Source: Nonlabens sp. (GTDB lineage Bacteria > Bacteroidota > Bacteroidia > Flavobacteriales > Flavobacteriaceae). From it: a stretch of 64,000 nucleotides of DNA. Shown piece after piece: positions 51,806 to 59,896 of this stretch (positions are counted from its first letter, which is position 1; every line of letters starts with the position of its first letter). A model generated the notes under the pieces. The model saw only the letters and a program-made list of their open reading frames with translations. It had not been told where the DNA came from and searched no databases. The translations under genes and the position numbers were made by a program. The stretch covers positions 434,001 through 498,000 of the forward strand of contig NZ_JAGYKG010000001.1 in the NCBI RefSeq assembly GCF_018401815.1, read 5' to 3'.

Positions 51806-52741
51806 ATGAGCAATTCAAATTATGCAGGAATCCCAGATGAAAATGCCGGATTAGATAGTGCATCTATTGTTTTAATTCCAGTTCCTTATGATGGAACTAG
51901 TACCTGGCAAAAAGGAGCCGATAAAGGTCCTCAGGCATTTTTAGACGCTAGTGCTAACATGGAATTGTACGATATTGAAACCGATACAGAAGTGTATCAT
52001 CACGGCATTTTTCTAGCCGATGCTGTTACCGAAAACAGTTCTCCAGAGGCGATGGTAGCTGCCGTGCATGCTGACACAAAAAAGTACATCAAGAAAAATA
52101 AATTTGTTACTCTTTTTGGTGGAGAACACTCCGTTTCTATAGGTAGTATTCGTGCCTTTAATGAAATGTATGAAAATTTGAGTGTACTTCAAATCGATGC
52201 TCATGCCGACTTGAGAAAAGAATACGAAGGCAGTAGGTGCAACCACGCTTGCGCGGTATATGAAGCAAGTCAAACCACCAATCTCGTTCAAGTAGGTATC
52301 CGATCTATGGACAGTATAGAAGTAGGTGTAAATGATGAAGAAAAGATTTTTTACAGTCACGAAATGCTTCAAGACGACTACTGGCCAGAAAAAGCTACAG
52401 AAGCACTGACCGAAAATGTTTTTATTACTATAGATCTGGACGCATTTGACCCCTCCATATGCCCCTCTACTGGAACACCAGAGCCTGGAGGAATGTTTTG
52501 GTACGAAACACTAGATTTCTTGAAAATGGTTTTTACAGAAAAAAACGTGGTAGGTTTTGACATCGTAGAATTATGCCCCAATCCAGCCGATAAATCGTCT
52601 GACTTTCTTGCAGCAAAATTGTATTATAAAATGCTGAGTTATAAATTTAAAAATATCGCTCTTGCAGGAGAAGATGGATATGACTCTGACAATACTTTTG
52701 CAAAAGCAGGATTAAAAAAAATGAAAAATATCGAAGATTAG
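51806..52741 (+). CDS. speB: Agmatinase
   Basis: SpeB hydrolyses agmatine to putrescine and urea. The 311-residue ureohydrolase has the dinuclear-manganese motifs GGEHSVSIGSIRAF, LQIDAHADLRKEY (His/Asp ligands) and ITIDLDAFDPSICPSTGTPE. The N-terminal VPYDGTSTWQKGADKGPQAF is the usual substrate-side opening. Because SpeA is the upstream neighbour, agmatine rather than arginine is the likely substrate. The next gene begins 14 nt later. Confidence 0.94.
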   Translation: MSNSNYAGIPDENAGLDSASIVLIPVPYDGTSTWQKGADKGPQAFLDASANMELYDIETDTEVYHHGIFLADAVTENSSPEAMVAAVHADTKKYIKKNKFVTLFGGEHSVSIGSIRAFNEMYENLSVLQIDAHADLRKEYEGSRCNHACAVYEASQTTNLVQVGIRSMDSIEVGVNDEEKIFYSHEMLQDDYWPEKATEALTENVFITIDLDAFDPSICPSTGTPEPGGMFWYETLDFLKMVFTEKNVVGFDIVELCPNPADKSSDFLAAKLYYKMLSYKFKNIALAGEDGYDSDNTFAKAGLKKMKNIED

Positions 52742-52755
52742 TCTTCAAAAAAAAC

Positions 52756-53724
52756 ATGGCAAAACCAATAACAGATTTTATAGAAAAATACTTTTTACAC
52801 TTTAACAGCGCTGCTCTAGTAGATGCTGCCAAAGGTTATGATGCGCAACTACATCAAGGATCAAAAATGCTGGTTTCCCTAGCTGGAGCTATGAGTACTG
52901 CCGAAATAGGCAAGATTTTTGGCGAGATGATACGCCGTGATAAAGTACATATCATTTCTTGTACTGGAGCTAACCTTGAGGAAGACTTGATGAATCTAGT
53001 AGCACACAGTCACTATAAAAGAGTGCCTAATTACAGGGATTTAACACCACAAGATGAGTGGGAGTTACTTGAAAAAGGACTTAATCGAGTCACCGATACA
53101 TGCATACCAGAAGAAGAAGCCTTTAGAAGATTACAAGAACATATTGTTAAGATATGGAAAGATGCCGAGGCAAAGGGTGAGCGTTATTTCCCGCATGAAT
53201 ACATGTATAAATTATTGCTTAGCGGTGTTTTAGAACAGTACTATGAAATTCCTATTGAGAATTCATGGATGTATGCAGCGGCAAAAGCTAATTTACCTAT
53301 CGTAGTTCCAGGATGGGAAGACAGTACTATGGGCAATATCTTTGCGAGCTACGTGCTCAAGGGAGAACTAAAAGCAAGCACCGTAAAAAGTGGTATTGAA
53401 TACATGACTTTTCTTGCAGATTGGTATACCGACAACTCTCAAAAAGGAATAGGGTTTTTCCAGATAGGTGGAGGAATAGCAGGAGATTTCCCAATTTGCG
53501 TCGTGCCTATGTTGTATCAAGATATGGAGCGCACCGACACACCGTTTTGGAGCTACTTCTGTCAGATATCAGATTCTACAACTAGTTATGGGAGTTATTC
53601 TGGAGCCGTTCCCAATGAAAAAATTACCTGGGGAAAATTAGACCAAGACACCCCTAAATTTATTGTAGAAAGCGATGCCACTATTGTAGCGCCTTTGATA
53701 TTTGCCTATTTGTTAGAAATGTAG
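52756..53724 (+). CDS. Deoxyhypusine synthase-like protein (homospermidine synthase candidate)
   Basis: The 322 residues have the DHS fold: VSLAGAMSTAEIGKIFGEMI near the NAD region, ISCTGANLEEDLMNLVAHSH, YAAAKANLPIVVPGWEDSTM, and the late active-site region SDSTTSYGSYSGAVPNEKIT then WGKL with the catalytic-type lysine Lys294. Bacteria lack eIF5A, and related bacterial enzymes transfer the aminobutyl group of spermidine or putrescine to small amines. The place right after speA-speB supports a polyamine-making role, for example homospermidine; that is inference. Confidence 0.88.
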   Translation: MAKPITDFIEKYFLHFNSAALVDAAKGYDAQLHQGSKMLVSLAGAMSTAEIGKIFGEMIRRDKVHIISCTGANLEEDLMNLVAHSHYKRVPNYRDLTPQDEWELLEKGLNRVTDTCIPEEEAFRRLQEHIVKIWKDAEAKGERYFPHEYMYKLLLSGVLEQYYEIPIENSWMYAAAKANLPIVVPGWEDSTMGNIFASYVLKGELKASTVKSGIEYMTFLADWYTDNSQKGIGFFQIGGGIAGDFPICVVPMLYQDMERTDTPFWSYFCQISDSTTSYGSYSGAVPNEKITWGKLDQDTPKFIVESDATIVAPLIFAYLLEM

Positions 53725-53919
53725 TTGTAAGCGCCCTTAGTCAGTAAGGTAGAACAGTGACTCAAAATAATGGAAGTAGGATGGCAGGTGCTGCATATTT
53801 TGAATCTTGCCCAGACTGATAACCAAACTAGAAGGGAGATATTTAAAAAAGTCTGATCTTAAAGAACTATAGAATTCTATAATGCTAATTGCGGTTAACA
53901 CAGTGTAAATAAAAAAATT

Positions 53920-53933
53920 GCTTTCGCGAAAGC
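53920..53933. repeat. Iterated palindrome, copy 12 (intergenic)
   Basis: GCTTTCGCGAAAGC, perfect over 14 bp; outer left base T, right base G. It lies 12 bases before the terminator hairpin of the polyamine genes. Confidence 0.95.
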
Positions 53934-53945
53934 GAAACACCAATC

Positions 53946-53990
53946 AAAACCTGTAAGTTGCTTTAAGTAAAGTGGCTTACAGGTTTTTTA
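53946..53990 (+). terminator. Terminator after the DHS-like gene
   Basis: AAAACCTGTAAG and CTTACAGGTTTT form a 12-bp perfect stem around an 18-base loop that can pair partly within itself. A T run follows. It is about 220 nt after the gene stop. Confidence 0.85.
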
Positions 53991-54062
53991 GAATAAAAAT
54001 TTAACGAAATCTCCAACTTAAACATTTAGAAAACGCAGTATATTGAGAAATAACAAAAAACT

Positions 54063-55598
54063 ATGAGTGACTTTGACGTGAGTAAAATTGATAATTTGAA
54101 TCTGGAGTTTTTACAACTTAAAGATTATGAAGAGCTGAAACATGCGATGATCGATTCTTATAGCAATCTGCCAGATTCCTACTGGAAAGAGGAGCAAATA
54201 AAAACCTTAGTAGAAAAGTTTCCGGAAGGTCAAGTCGTACTCAAGGTAAATGAAGAAATCGTTGCTTGCGCACTGAGTATTGTGGTAAAGTATGAAGACT
54301 TCAGTGGGCAGTATACCTACGAGCAAGTTACCGGGAATTATAAATTTACAACCCATGATGATGAAGGTGATGTTCTCTATGGAATTGAAGTCTTTATAAA
54401 ACCTCAATATCGAGGGATGCGACTAGGACGCCGTTTGTACGACTACCGCAAAGAACTGTGTGAAAATTTAAATTTAAGAGGCATCGCTTTTGGCGGTAGA
54501 ATACCCAACTATCACAATCATGCTAGTGAGATGACTCCCAAGGAGTACATTGAAAAAGTGCGCAATAAGGAGATTTTGGACTCTGTTTTAAACTTCCAAT
54601 TGTCTAATGATTTTCATGTATCTCGCGTACTCAAAAACTACTTGGATGGAGATGCCGCTTCCAAGGAGTATGCCGTACTTCTGGAATGGGATAATATTTA
54701 CTACACCAAGCCTATCACTAAAACCAGTGCCTTAAAAAGCACGGTGCGACTGGGATTGATTCAATGGCAAATGCGTCCATATCCTGGTTTTGAAGAGCTC
54801 ATGCAACAAGTAGAGTATTTTGTAGATGCTGTTGCTGCTTATAGATCTGATTTTGCGTTATTTCCAGAGTATTTTAACGCGCCTTTAATGGCCGCCTATA
54901 ACAACTTGAGCGTGAGTCAATCTATTAGAGAACTGGCGAAGTACACTGAAATGATCAGAAATCGCTTTTCTGAATTATCAATCAAATACAACATCAACAT
55001 CATCACTGGTTCTATGCCTGAGATTGTTGATGGCCAGTTGTTCAACACCGGAAACCTATGCCGCCGCGACGGAACTATCGAACGTTATGAGAAAATCCAC
55101 GTAACGCCAGATGAGCAAAAAGTATGGGGACTTCAAGGAGGGAATAACATACAAACCTTTGACACCGATTGTGGCACTATAGGGGTTTTAATTTGTTACG
55201 ACAGTGAATTTCCCGAGCTAAGCCGTATTATGGCTCAAGAAGGCTTGCAAATACTTTTTGTACCCTTTCTTACCGATACACAGAATGCGTACGCCAGGGT
55301 GCGTCTGTGCTCTCAAGCTCGTGCTGTTGAAAATGAATGTTATGTGGCGATCGCAGGAAGCGTAGGCAATCTTCCAGCAGTAGAAAACATGGATATTTCT
55401 TATGCGCAAAGTGCGGTATTCACCCCCTGTGATTTTGCTTTTCCTTCCAACGGTGTCAAAGCTGAAGCTACCGCAAATACCGAGATGATTCTCGTAGCCG
55501 ATGTGGATCTTGATCTATTAAAAGAGCTACACAATTATGGCGCAGTAAAAAACATCAAAGACCGCAGGACGGATCTTTATGAAGTGATTAAAAAGTAA
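54063..55598 (+). CDS. GNAT acetyltransferase / carbon-nitrogen hydrolase fusion
   Basis: The 511-residue fusion has an N-terminal GNAT domain (about 10-215, with GIEVFIKPQYRGMRLGRRLY as acetyl-CoA loop). A C-terminal nitrilase-superfamily domain follows (about 225-510) with its triad Glu in ALFPEYFNAPL, Lys in RYEKIHVTPDE and nucleophile Cys378 in VLICYDSEFPELSR. The architecture is known as a bifunctional family, but its substrate is not known to me. It follows the polyamine genes on the same strand, beyond a terminator, so acting on an acylated polyamine or amide is a guess. Confidence 0.9.
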   Translation: MSDFDVSKIDNLNLEFLQLKDYEELKHAMIDSYSNLPDSYWKEEQIKTLVEKFPEGQVVLKVNEEIVACALSIVVKYEDFSGQYTYEQVTGNYKFTTHDDEGDVLYGIEVFIKPQYRGMRLGRRLYDYRKELCENLNLRGIAFGGRIPNYHNHASEMTPKEYIEKVRNKEILDSVLNFQLSNDFHVSRVLKNYLDGDAASKEYAVLLEWDNIYYTKPITKTSALKSTVRLGLIQWQMRPYPGFEELMQQVEYFVDAVAAYRSDFALFPEYFNAPLMAAYNNLSVSQSIRELAKYTEMIRNRFSELSIKYNINIITGSMPEIVDGQLFNTGNLCRRDGTIERYEKIHVTPDEQKVWGLQGGNNIQTFDTDCGTIGVLICYDSEFPELSRIMAQEGLQILFVPFLTDTQNAYARVRLCSQARAVENECYVAIAGSVGNLPAVENMDISYAQSAVFTPCDFAFPSNGVKAEATANTEMILVADVDLDLLKELHNYGAVKNIKDRRTDLYEVIKK

Positions 55599-55617
55599 AC
55601 AAGCTTACTAAAAAAAC

Positions 55618-55658
55618 AAAAGGTTTTCTAAATGTCTAACATATAGAAAGCCTTTTTT
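55618..55658. terminator. Bidirectional terminator between fusion gene and XRE gene
   Basis: AAAGGTTTTCTA and TATAGAAAGCCTTT pair with one or two mismatches around a loop of about 13 bases and end in T on both strands. The XRE gene stop overlaps its end. Confidence 0.7.
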
Positions 55659-56223
55659 ATTGAATCATAGGAATGACACTAGGGTAAGTGATTTGTTTGC
55701 CTCGACGGTTTGCTACAGCTAATATGATAGCCGCAATTCCATTCAAAGAAGCTAAGAGAAATACGATTTCAAGACCATATGAGCTTATAAAATTACCTTT
55801 ATGCATTATTTTAAAAACAACCGCCGCCATAAAGATTATAAACCCAACTGCCTGAAATATAATCTGAAAATTCAATAACCTAGCTCCTACCTTTTGTAGG
55901 CCTTGAATTTTATCCTTTTTAGTCAACCACAAAACTAGGGGTAAAATGATATTCCCAATTGGGATAAATATTCCTGCTAGCACCGACAAATGAAAAAACA
56001 TCAGGAACTGTAGGTCTTCCTTTTTATCATAGTCTAACAGCTCTTCAATAGGAATTCCTAAGGACTCGCAAATCAATTGCATGGTCTTCCCTCGAGGTTC
56101 ATTCTCGTTATTTTCTATGCGCTGTATGGTGCGAAGACTTACCTGAGACTTCTCAGCTAACTCCTCTTGAGACATACCTTTTTTAAGACGTATCTCTTTA
56201 ATTTTACTTCCAATAGGATTCAT
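55657..56223 (-). CDS. Membrane-anchored XRE-type regulator with DUF4870-like tail
   Basis: The 188 residues comprise an N-terminal helix-turn-helix (about 3-60: IKEIRLKKGMSQEELAEKSQ, VSLRTIQRIENNENEPRG) and a C-terminal tail with four membrane helices (about 78-180, LVLWLTKKDKIQGLQ between helices 1 and 2, as in DUF4870). The start is the ATG at 56223 (MNPIGSKIKEIRL); a GTG at 56253 would add ten residues. Such proteins bind DNA from the membrane. The target is unknown; the gene lies next to the glycosyltransferase group on the same strand. Confidence 0.88.
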   Translation of the reverse strand: MNPIGSKIKEIRLKKGMSQEELAEKSQVSLRTIQRIENNENEPRGKTMQLICESLGIPIEELLDYDKKEDLQFLMFFHLSVLAGIFIPIGNIILPLVLWLTKKDKIQGLQKVGARLLNFQIIFQAVGFIIFMAAVVFKIMHKGNFISSYGLEIVFLLASLNGIAAIILAVANRRGKQITYPSVIPMIQ

Positions 56224-56337
56224 AGTTTTGGTTTTTGATTTGTTTGGAACCAATCTAATAAGGATGACTATTTACCTTCAAATTTAAGTATTGACTTGTT
56301 TACGTCATTCTTATGACAAAGATGTCAACATCCTGTT

Positions 56338-57738
56338 TTAAACGCTTTTAAGTTTTTTTTGGAGGTTATTTTTCTTGAAATATAGAATCTCCCATAAAAA
56401 CACAGCGCCAACAACTGCATATTCTAATCCCACTACTACTAAATTCTCTGTAAATTGACTATTGGAATAAGTGTAATAACTTAGAAAAACCACAAAACTC
56501 CACACGAGCATAAATCGGTACCTGGTAAAAATAGAAAACAGCAATGGAATGGTGAGGTACCAAGGATGCACAGTCGTGGACAGGAGTAGGTAAATGAAAA
56601 ATGAGAATACGATGCTGCTCAACAGCACTTCTGGAATTTCATTTTTTCGCTTCAATGCTATGAACAAGACCGATAAGAACGTAATCATAGGCAGTAGGAC
56701 ACCTGCCGTCTCGATCACATTATACCCGGTAAACTCATAACCTATAGCTCTTATCACATAAAAAACACTGGCGTTGAATTCAAAATTTCCAAACCACAAC
56801 GCTACAGAAGCAGAATACTTTTCTATTAAGTCATTGCTGTAAAAAGGAAGGAAGCCTATAAGGACAATGGCACCTACCGCTAGGTAAAGGAAGCTGGCCC
56901 TCTTCCAGTCTAGCTTTCTAAACAATAAGGGCAGTACGATAAGCGGCGTCAGCTTTAACAGCACCCCATAAGCCAGAAACAAAGCCGTTTTAATTTGTTG
57001 TGATTTCAACAAATAATACACCGACAAAAGCAATAAAAAAGCCACCATGCCATCAAAATGCAAATTCCCTGTCAGCTCAATAACCACAAAAGGATTCAGA
57101 AAATATAAGAGGATCAAATAAGGCGATTTACCTAAAAGTTTCAATAGTTTTATTCCATAGAAAAAAATACCAACATCTGCTATGATAATAAAGACCCGCA
57201 TCCACAGCATCGTAGCAAAGACACTTTTACCTCCTAAAAAAGCAGCTGCCGCAAAGAATAACTGATTCAGTGGCGGGTAATTAGTATAATGACCACTGGA
57301 CAACTCCCCCATATTTGCATGTAAGTATGCTGCATTAGGAATAGACGTATCTGACCTCATCACCTCATCAGGCAGGTACAAATAGGGATTGTAGCCTTCT
57401 AGCAATTGCCTTCCATCCCATATAAATCTAAAGAAGTCTTGTGAAAGATTGGGCGTATAAGTAAGCAGCAGTAACCTACACATAACTCCAACTGCAAGAA
57501 CCAACACCAACACATCAGAGTTAAAAAACCTACCCGTCCATTTCTTGGATAAGAGTCGATAATTCATTTGAAAAGCCTGCTTGCTCACTTTATAACATGC
57601 ATATAAACATAGGAAAAGGAAGCTATAGACGAAGAGTGTTTCTGTGAATTGCTTTCGCGAAAGCGAGAAAAAGACAGCGTAAAGAACCGCACTAATGATG
57701 CTGATAATACCAAAAATATTACCGAGCTTTTGTTTCAT
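56338..57738 (-). CDS. GT-C type membrane glycosyltransferase (GT87-like)
   Basis: The 466 residues have about eleven membrane helices. The conserved first-loop segment is LSQDFFRFIWDGRQLLEGYN with acidic residues typical of GT-C enzymes using polyprenyl-phosphate sugars, then NPYLYLPDEV and YTNYPPLNQLFFAAAA. It probably mannosylates or glucosylates a lipid or glycan on the periplasmic side. The palindrome at 57651-57664 encodes FSLSRKQF between the first two helices. It overlaps the next-upstream GT gene by 1 nt (TAATG). Confidence 0.88.
   Translation of the reverse strand: MKQKLGNIFGIISIISAVLYAVFFSLSRKQFTETLFVYSFLFLCLYACYKVSKQAFQMNYRLLSKKWTGRFFNSDVLVLVLAVGVMCRLLLLTYTPNLSQDFFRFIWDGRQLLEGYNPYLYLPDEVMRSDTSIPNAAYLHANMGELSSGHYTNYPPLNQLFFAAAAFLGGKSVFATMLWMRVFIIIADVGIFFYGIKLLKLLGKSPYLILLYFLNPFVVIELTGNLHFDGMVAFLLLLSVYYLLKSQQIKTALFLAYGVLLKLTPLIVLPLLFRKLDWKRASFLYLAVGAIVLIGFLPFYSNDLIEKYSASVALWFGNFEFNASVFYVIRAIGYEFTGYNVIETAGVLLPMITFLSVLFIALKRKNEIPEVLLSSIVFSFFIYLLLSTTVHPWYLTIPLLFSIFTRYRFMLVWSFVVFLSYYTYSNSQFTENLVVVGLEYAVVGAVFLWEILYFKKNNLQKKLKSV
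57651..57664. repeat. Iterated palindrome, copy 13 (inside GT-C enzyme)
   Basis: GCTTTCGCGAAAGC, perfect over 14 bp; left base T, right base G. It reads LSRKQ in the loop after the first membrane helix. Confidence 0.95.
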
Positions 57739-59225
57739 TACTGCTTATCCGTAATACTGCGTATAAAGACGAATCCAAAACCAATAAAAAGCATTAAATG
57801 AAAAGGAAACAGTCCAAAATCACCCCCTTGATCACCTACCACAAAGGCAGAGTACATACCAAATGCAAAATAAAGCATGAGGATGCCTTCAATAATAACA
57901 TTAGGATTGACTTTTTTAAGTACATACTTATTTGTTTTCCAGTTGCCACCCATGGCTTTTAGGTTGAATTTAGGCGTTCTTACAAACTCACTTCGCTTGC
58001 CTAAATGACCTTCTAATACTGCGACAGAATTATGAAAGGAAAAACCCATCGCAATAGAAAAGAACGTAAAAAACATACCTATATAGGATATAAAGTTTTG
58101 GAATCCGCCCCCGTAGGTTTTCTTATACATATACCAGTAACACACAAAAAAGATAATGGTGCTGATCACAAAGAAACTCATCACAATAAAATACTCACGC
58201 AAATGGCCGTATTCATTTTTTATATAGAGCATAGGAACGCTCAATAAAGCAACGATCAACACATTTAGAAACATTGTACTGTTTAACAAATGTAGTATTC
58301 CATGAATTTTGGAACGAAAGGACATGTCTGAAAAGATCACTCTTTTAAACATCTTTCTAAAATTCTCTGCACCACCTTTATTCCAACGGAACTGTTGTGA
58401 ACGTGCAGCGCTAATAATGATAGGAAGCTCTGCTGGAGTAGTAACGTGCTCTAAATACTTGAACTTCCATTTTTTTAATTGTGCTCGATAACTTAAATCC
58501 AAGTCTTCTGTCAAGGTATCTCCTTCCCAATTACCCGCATCGTAGATGGTCTCTTTGCGCCATACTCCTGCTGTTCCATTAAAGTTGATGAAGTGGCCTT
58601 TAGAATTACGCCCTACTTGTTCTAAGGTAAAATGAGCGTCTAAGGCAAATGCTTGTATTTGTGTCAGTATGGAATAATCTCGGTTAAGATGTGCCCATCT
58701 GGTTTGTACTACCCCTATTTCTGGATCCTTAAAGTAAGGCAGGGTGTTATACAACCAATCGGCATTTGGAAGGAAATCGGCATCAAAAATTGCTATAAGC
58801 TCTCCTTTTGCTATTTTAAGACCTTCTTTCAGTGCCCCAGCTTTAAAGCCGCTGCGATCAATTCTTGTAATGTGTACCATGTCCAGCCCCGTTGCTGCCA
58901 ATCTTTTTACATGAGCGGCGGTTGTCTCTACGGTTTCGTCGGTAGAGTCATCAAGTACCTGAATTTCTAACTTTTCTCTAGGGTAATCGATAAGAGAAAT
59001 ATTGTCTAAAAGTCGCTCCATAACATAAGCCTCATTAAAAACAGGCAATTGTATGGTCACGTAAGGAATTTCTTCTGGGTTGCTCAAATCCAATTGAGGA
59101 GATTGATCTACTAATTTTTGAGCCTTAACATAATTGAGCAACAGATTGAGTTGCGCAAATGCATAGAACAAAATCAGTAGAAGCGCTATAGAATAAACGA
59201 CGATACAAATCCAAACTAATATCAT
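57738..59225 (-). CDS. Processive family 2 glycosyltransferase (cellulose-synthase-like)
   Basis: The 495-residue membrane protein has an N-terminal helix, then a GT2 catalytic domain with VTIQLPVFNEAYVMERLLDN, QVLDDSTDETVE, LIAIFDADFLPNADWL (DxD), GTAGVWRKETI, TLTEDLDLSYRAQLKKWKF (TED-like) and the QQFRWNKGGAENF product motif (QxxRW), followed by C-terminal helices. QxxRW with the TED-like motif is typical of processive glycan synthases and glucosylceramide-synthase-like enzymes. The product is unknown. It overlaps the Dpm-like gene by 4 nt. Confidence 0.92.
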   Translation of the reverse strand: MILVWICIVVYSIALLLILFYAFAQLNLLLNYVKAQKLVDQSPQLDLSNPEEIPYVTIQLPVFNEAYVMERLLDNISLIDYPREKLEIQVLDDSTDETVETTAAHVKRLAATGLDMVHITRIDRSGFKAGALKEGLKIAKGELIAIFDADFLPNADWLYNTLPYFKDPEIGVVQTRWAHLNRDYSILTQIQAFALDAHFTLEQVGRNSKGHFINFNGTAGVWRKETIYDAGNWEGDTLTEDLDLSYRAQLKKWKFKYLEHVTTPAELPIIISAARSQQFRWNKGGAENFRKMFKRVIFSDMSFRSKIHGILHLLNSTMFLNVLIVALLSVPMLYIKNEYGHLREYFIVMSFFVISTIIFFVCYWYMYKKTYGGGFQNFISYIGMFFTFFSIAMGFSFHNSVAVLEGHLGKRSEFVRTPKFNLKAMGGNWKTNKYVLKKVNPNVIIEGILMLYFAFGMYSAFVVGDQGGDFGLFPFHLMLFIGFGFVFIRSITDKQ

Positions 59226-59896
59226 TTTTTAAAACCGTATTTGAAAATCCATATCAATATCTTAACGCCTGCAAATATAGCACCTTTCATTGTGCCTGAA
59301 ACCTTTGAAACACCTATTCGATTTCGGTACTTCATAGGCACTTCTCCGTACCTCATTCCCTTTTTTAACACCTTTAACTGCATCTCTACGGTCCATCCAT
59401 AAGTGCGGTCTTGCATTTCCAGCTCCAGAAGTTGATCGTATTTAATGGCTCTAAAAGGGCCTAAATCTGTAAATGTAGACTTAAAAAAAAACCGCATCAG
59501 GGTAGTAGCTAGCCCATTACCAAAAATCTGAGGAATGGTCATGGATCCCTTTTCTCTCCATTTCTTTACTCGAGCCCCTAATACAAAATCCAAGTTATCT
59601 TCTACAATAGGTACTACTAACTGGGTAAGTTGCTCAGGATAATCACTGTAATCTCCGTCTAAAAAAACGATAATATCGGTAGGACTAGTTAAAGCTGCCA
59701 CATATTCCATTCCTTTTAGACAGGCATTTCCATATCCTGGGGTTGCCTCTTCTACCACCGTTGCTCCGGCATCACGGGCATTAATCACGGTATCGTCGTT
59801 AGAATTATTGCTGCAAACAATGACCTCTGTCACTATAGACGGTATGTCTTTAATGACCAGAGGTATGGATTCGGCTTCATTATAAGCAGGAATCAA
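59222..59896 (-). CDS. Family 2 glycosyltransferase (dolichyl-phosphate mannose synthase-like)
   Basis: The 224 residues open with IPAYNEAESIPLVIKDIPS (GT2 donor motif), VIVCSNNSNDDTVINARDAG, VFLDGDYSDYPEQL (DxD-like) and a Dpm-type GLATTLMRFFFKSTFTDLG. It likely charges a polyprenyl phosphate with a sugar for the GT-C enzyme in the same operon. The listed start is a TTG. The frame continues upstream through ATC ATA AGA GTA (IIRV), the expected first strand, with no ATG or GTG before a stop, so the real start is uncertain. Confidence 0.9.
   Translation of the reverse strand: MIPAYNEAESIPLVIKDIPSIVTEVIVCSNNSNDDTVINARDAGATVVEEATPGYGNACLKGMEYVAALTSPTDIIVFLDGDYSDYPEQLTQLVVPIVEDNLDFVLGARVKKWREKGSMTIPQIFGNGLATTLMRFFFKSTFTDLGPFRAIKYDQLLELEMQDRTYGWTVEMQLKVLKKGMRYGEVPMKYRNRIGVSKVSGTMKGAIFAGVKILIWIFKYGFKK

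Larger units (their letters stand above)
53725..54062. other. Intergenic region with palindrome copy and terminator
   Basis: The 338-bp gap holds no supportable gene. It contains palindrome copy 12 at 53920-53933 and a strong terminator at 53946-53990. The first 190 bases show nothing else I can name. Confidence 0.7.

Noticed and set aside
53737..53943. Short minus-strand reading frame with RFRES near the intergenic palindrome
   Set aside because: The peptide comes from the palindrome itself; composition is random-like and no start context or family is seen.
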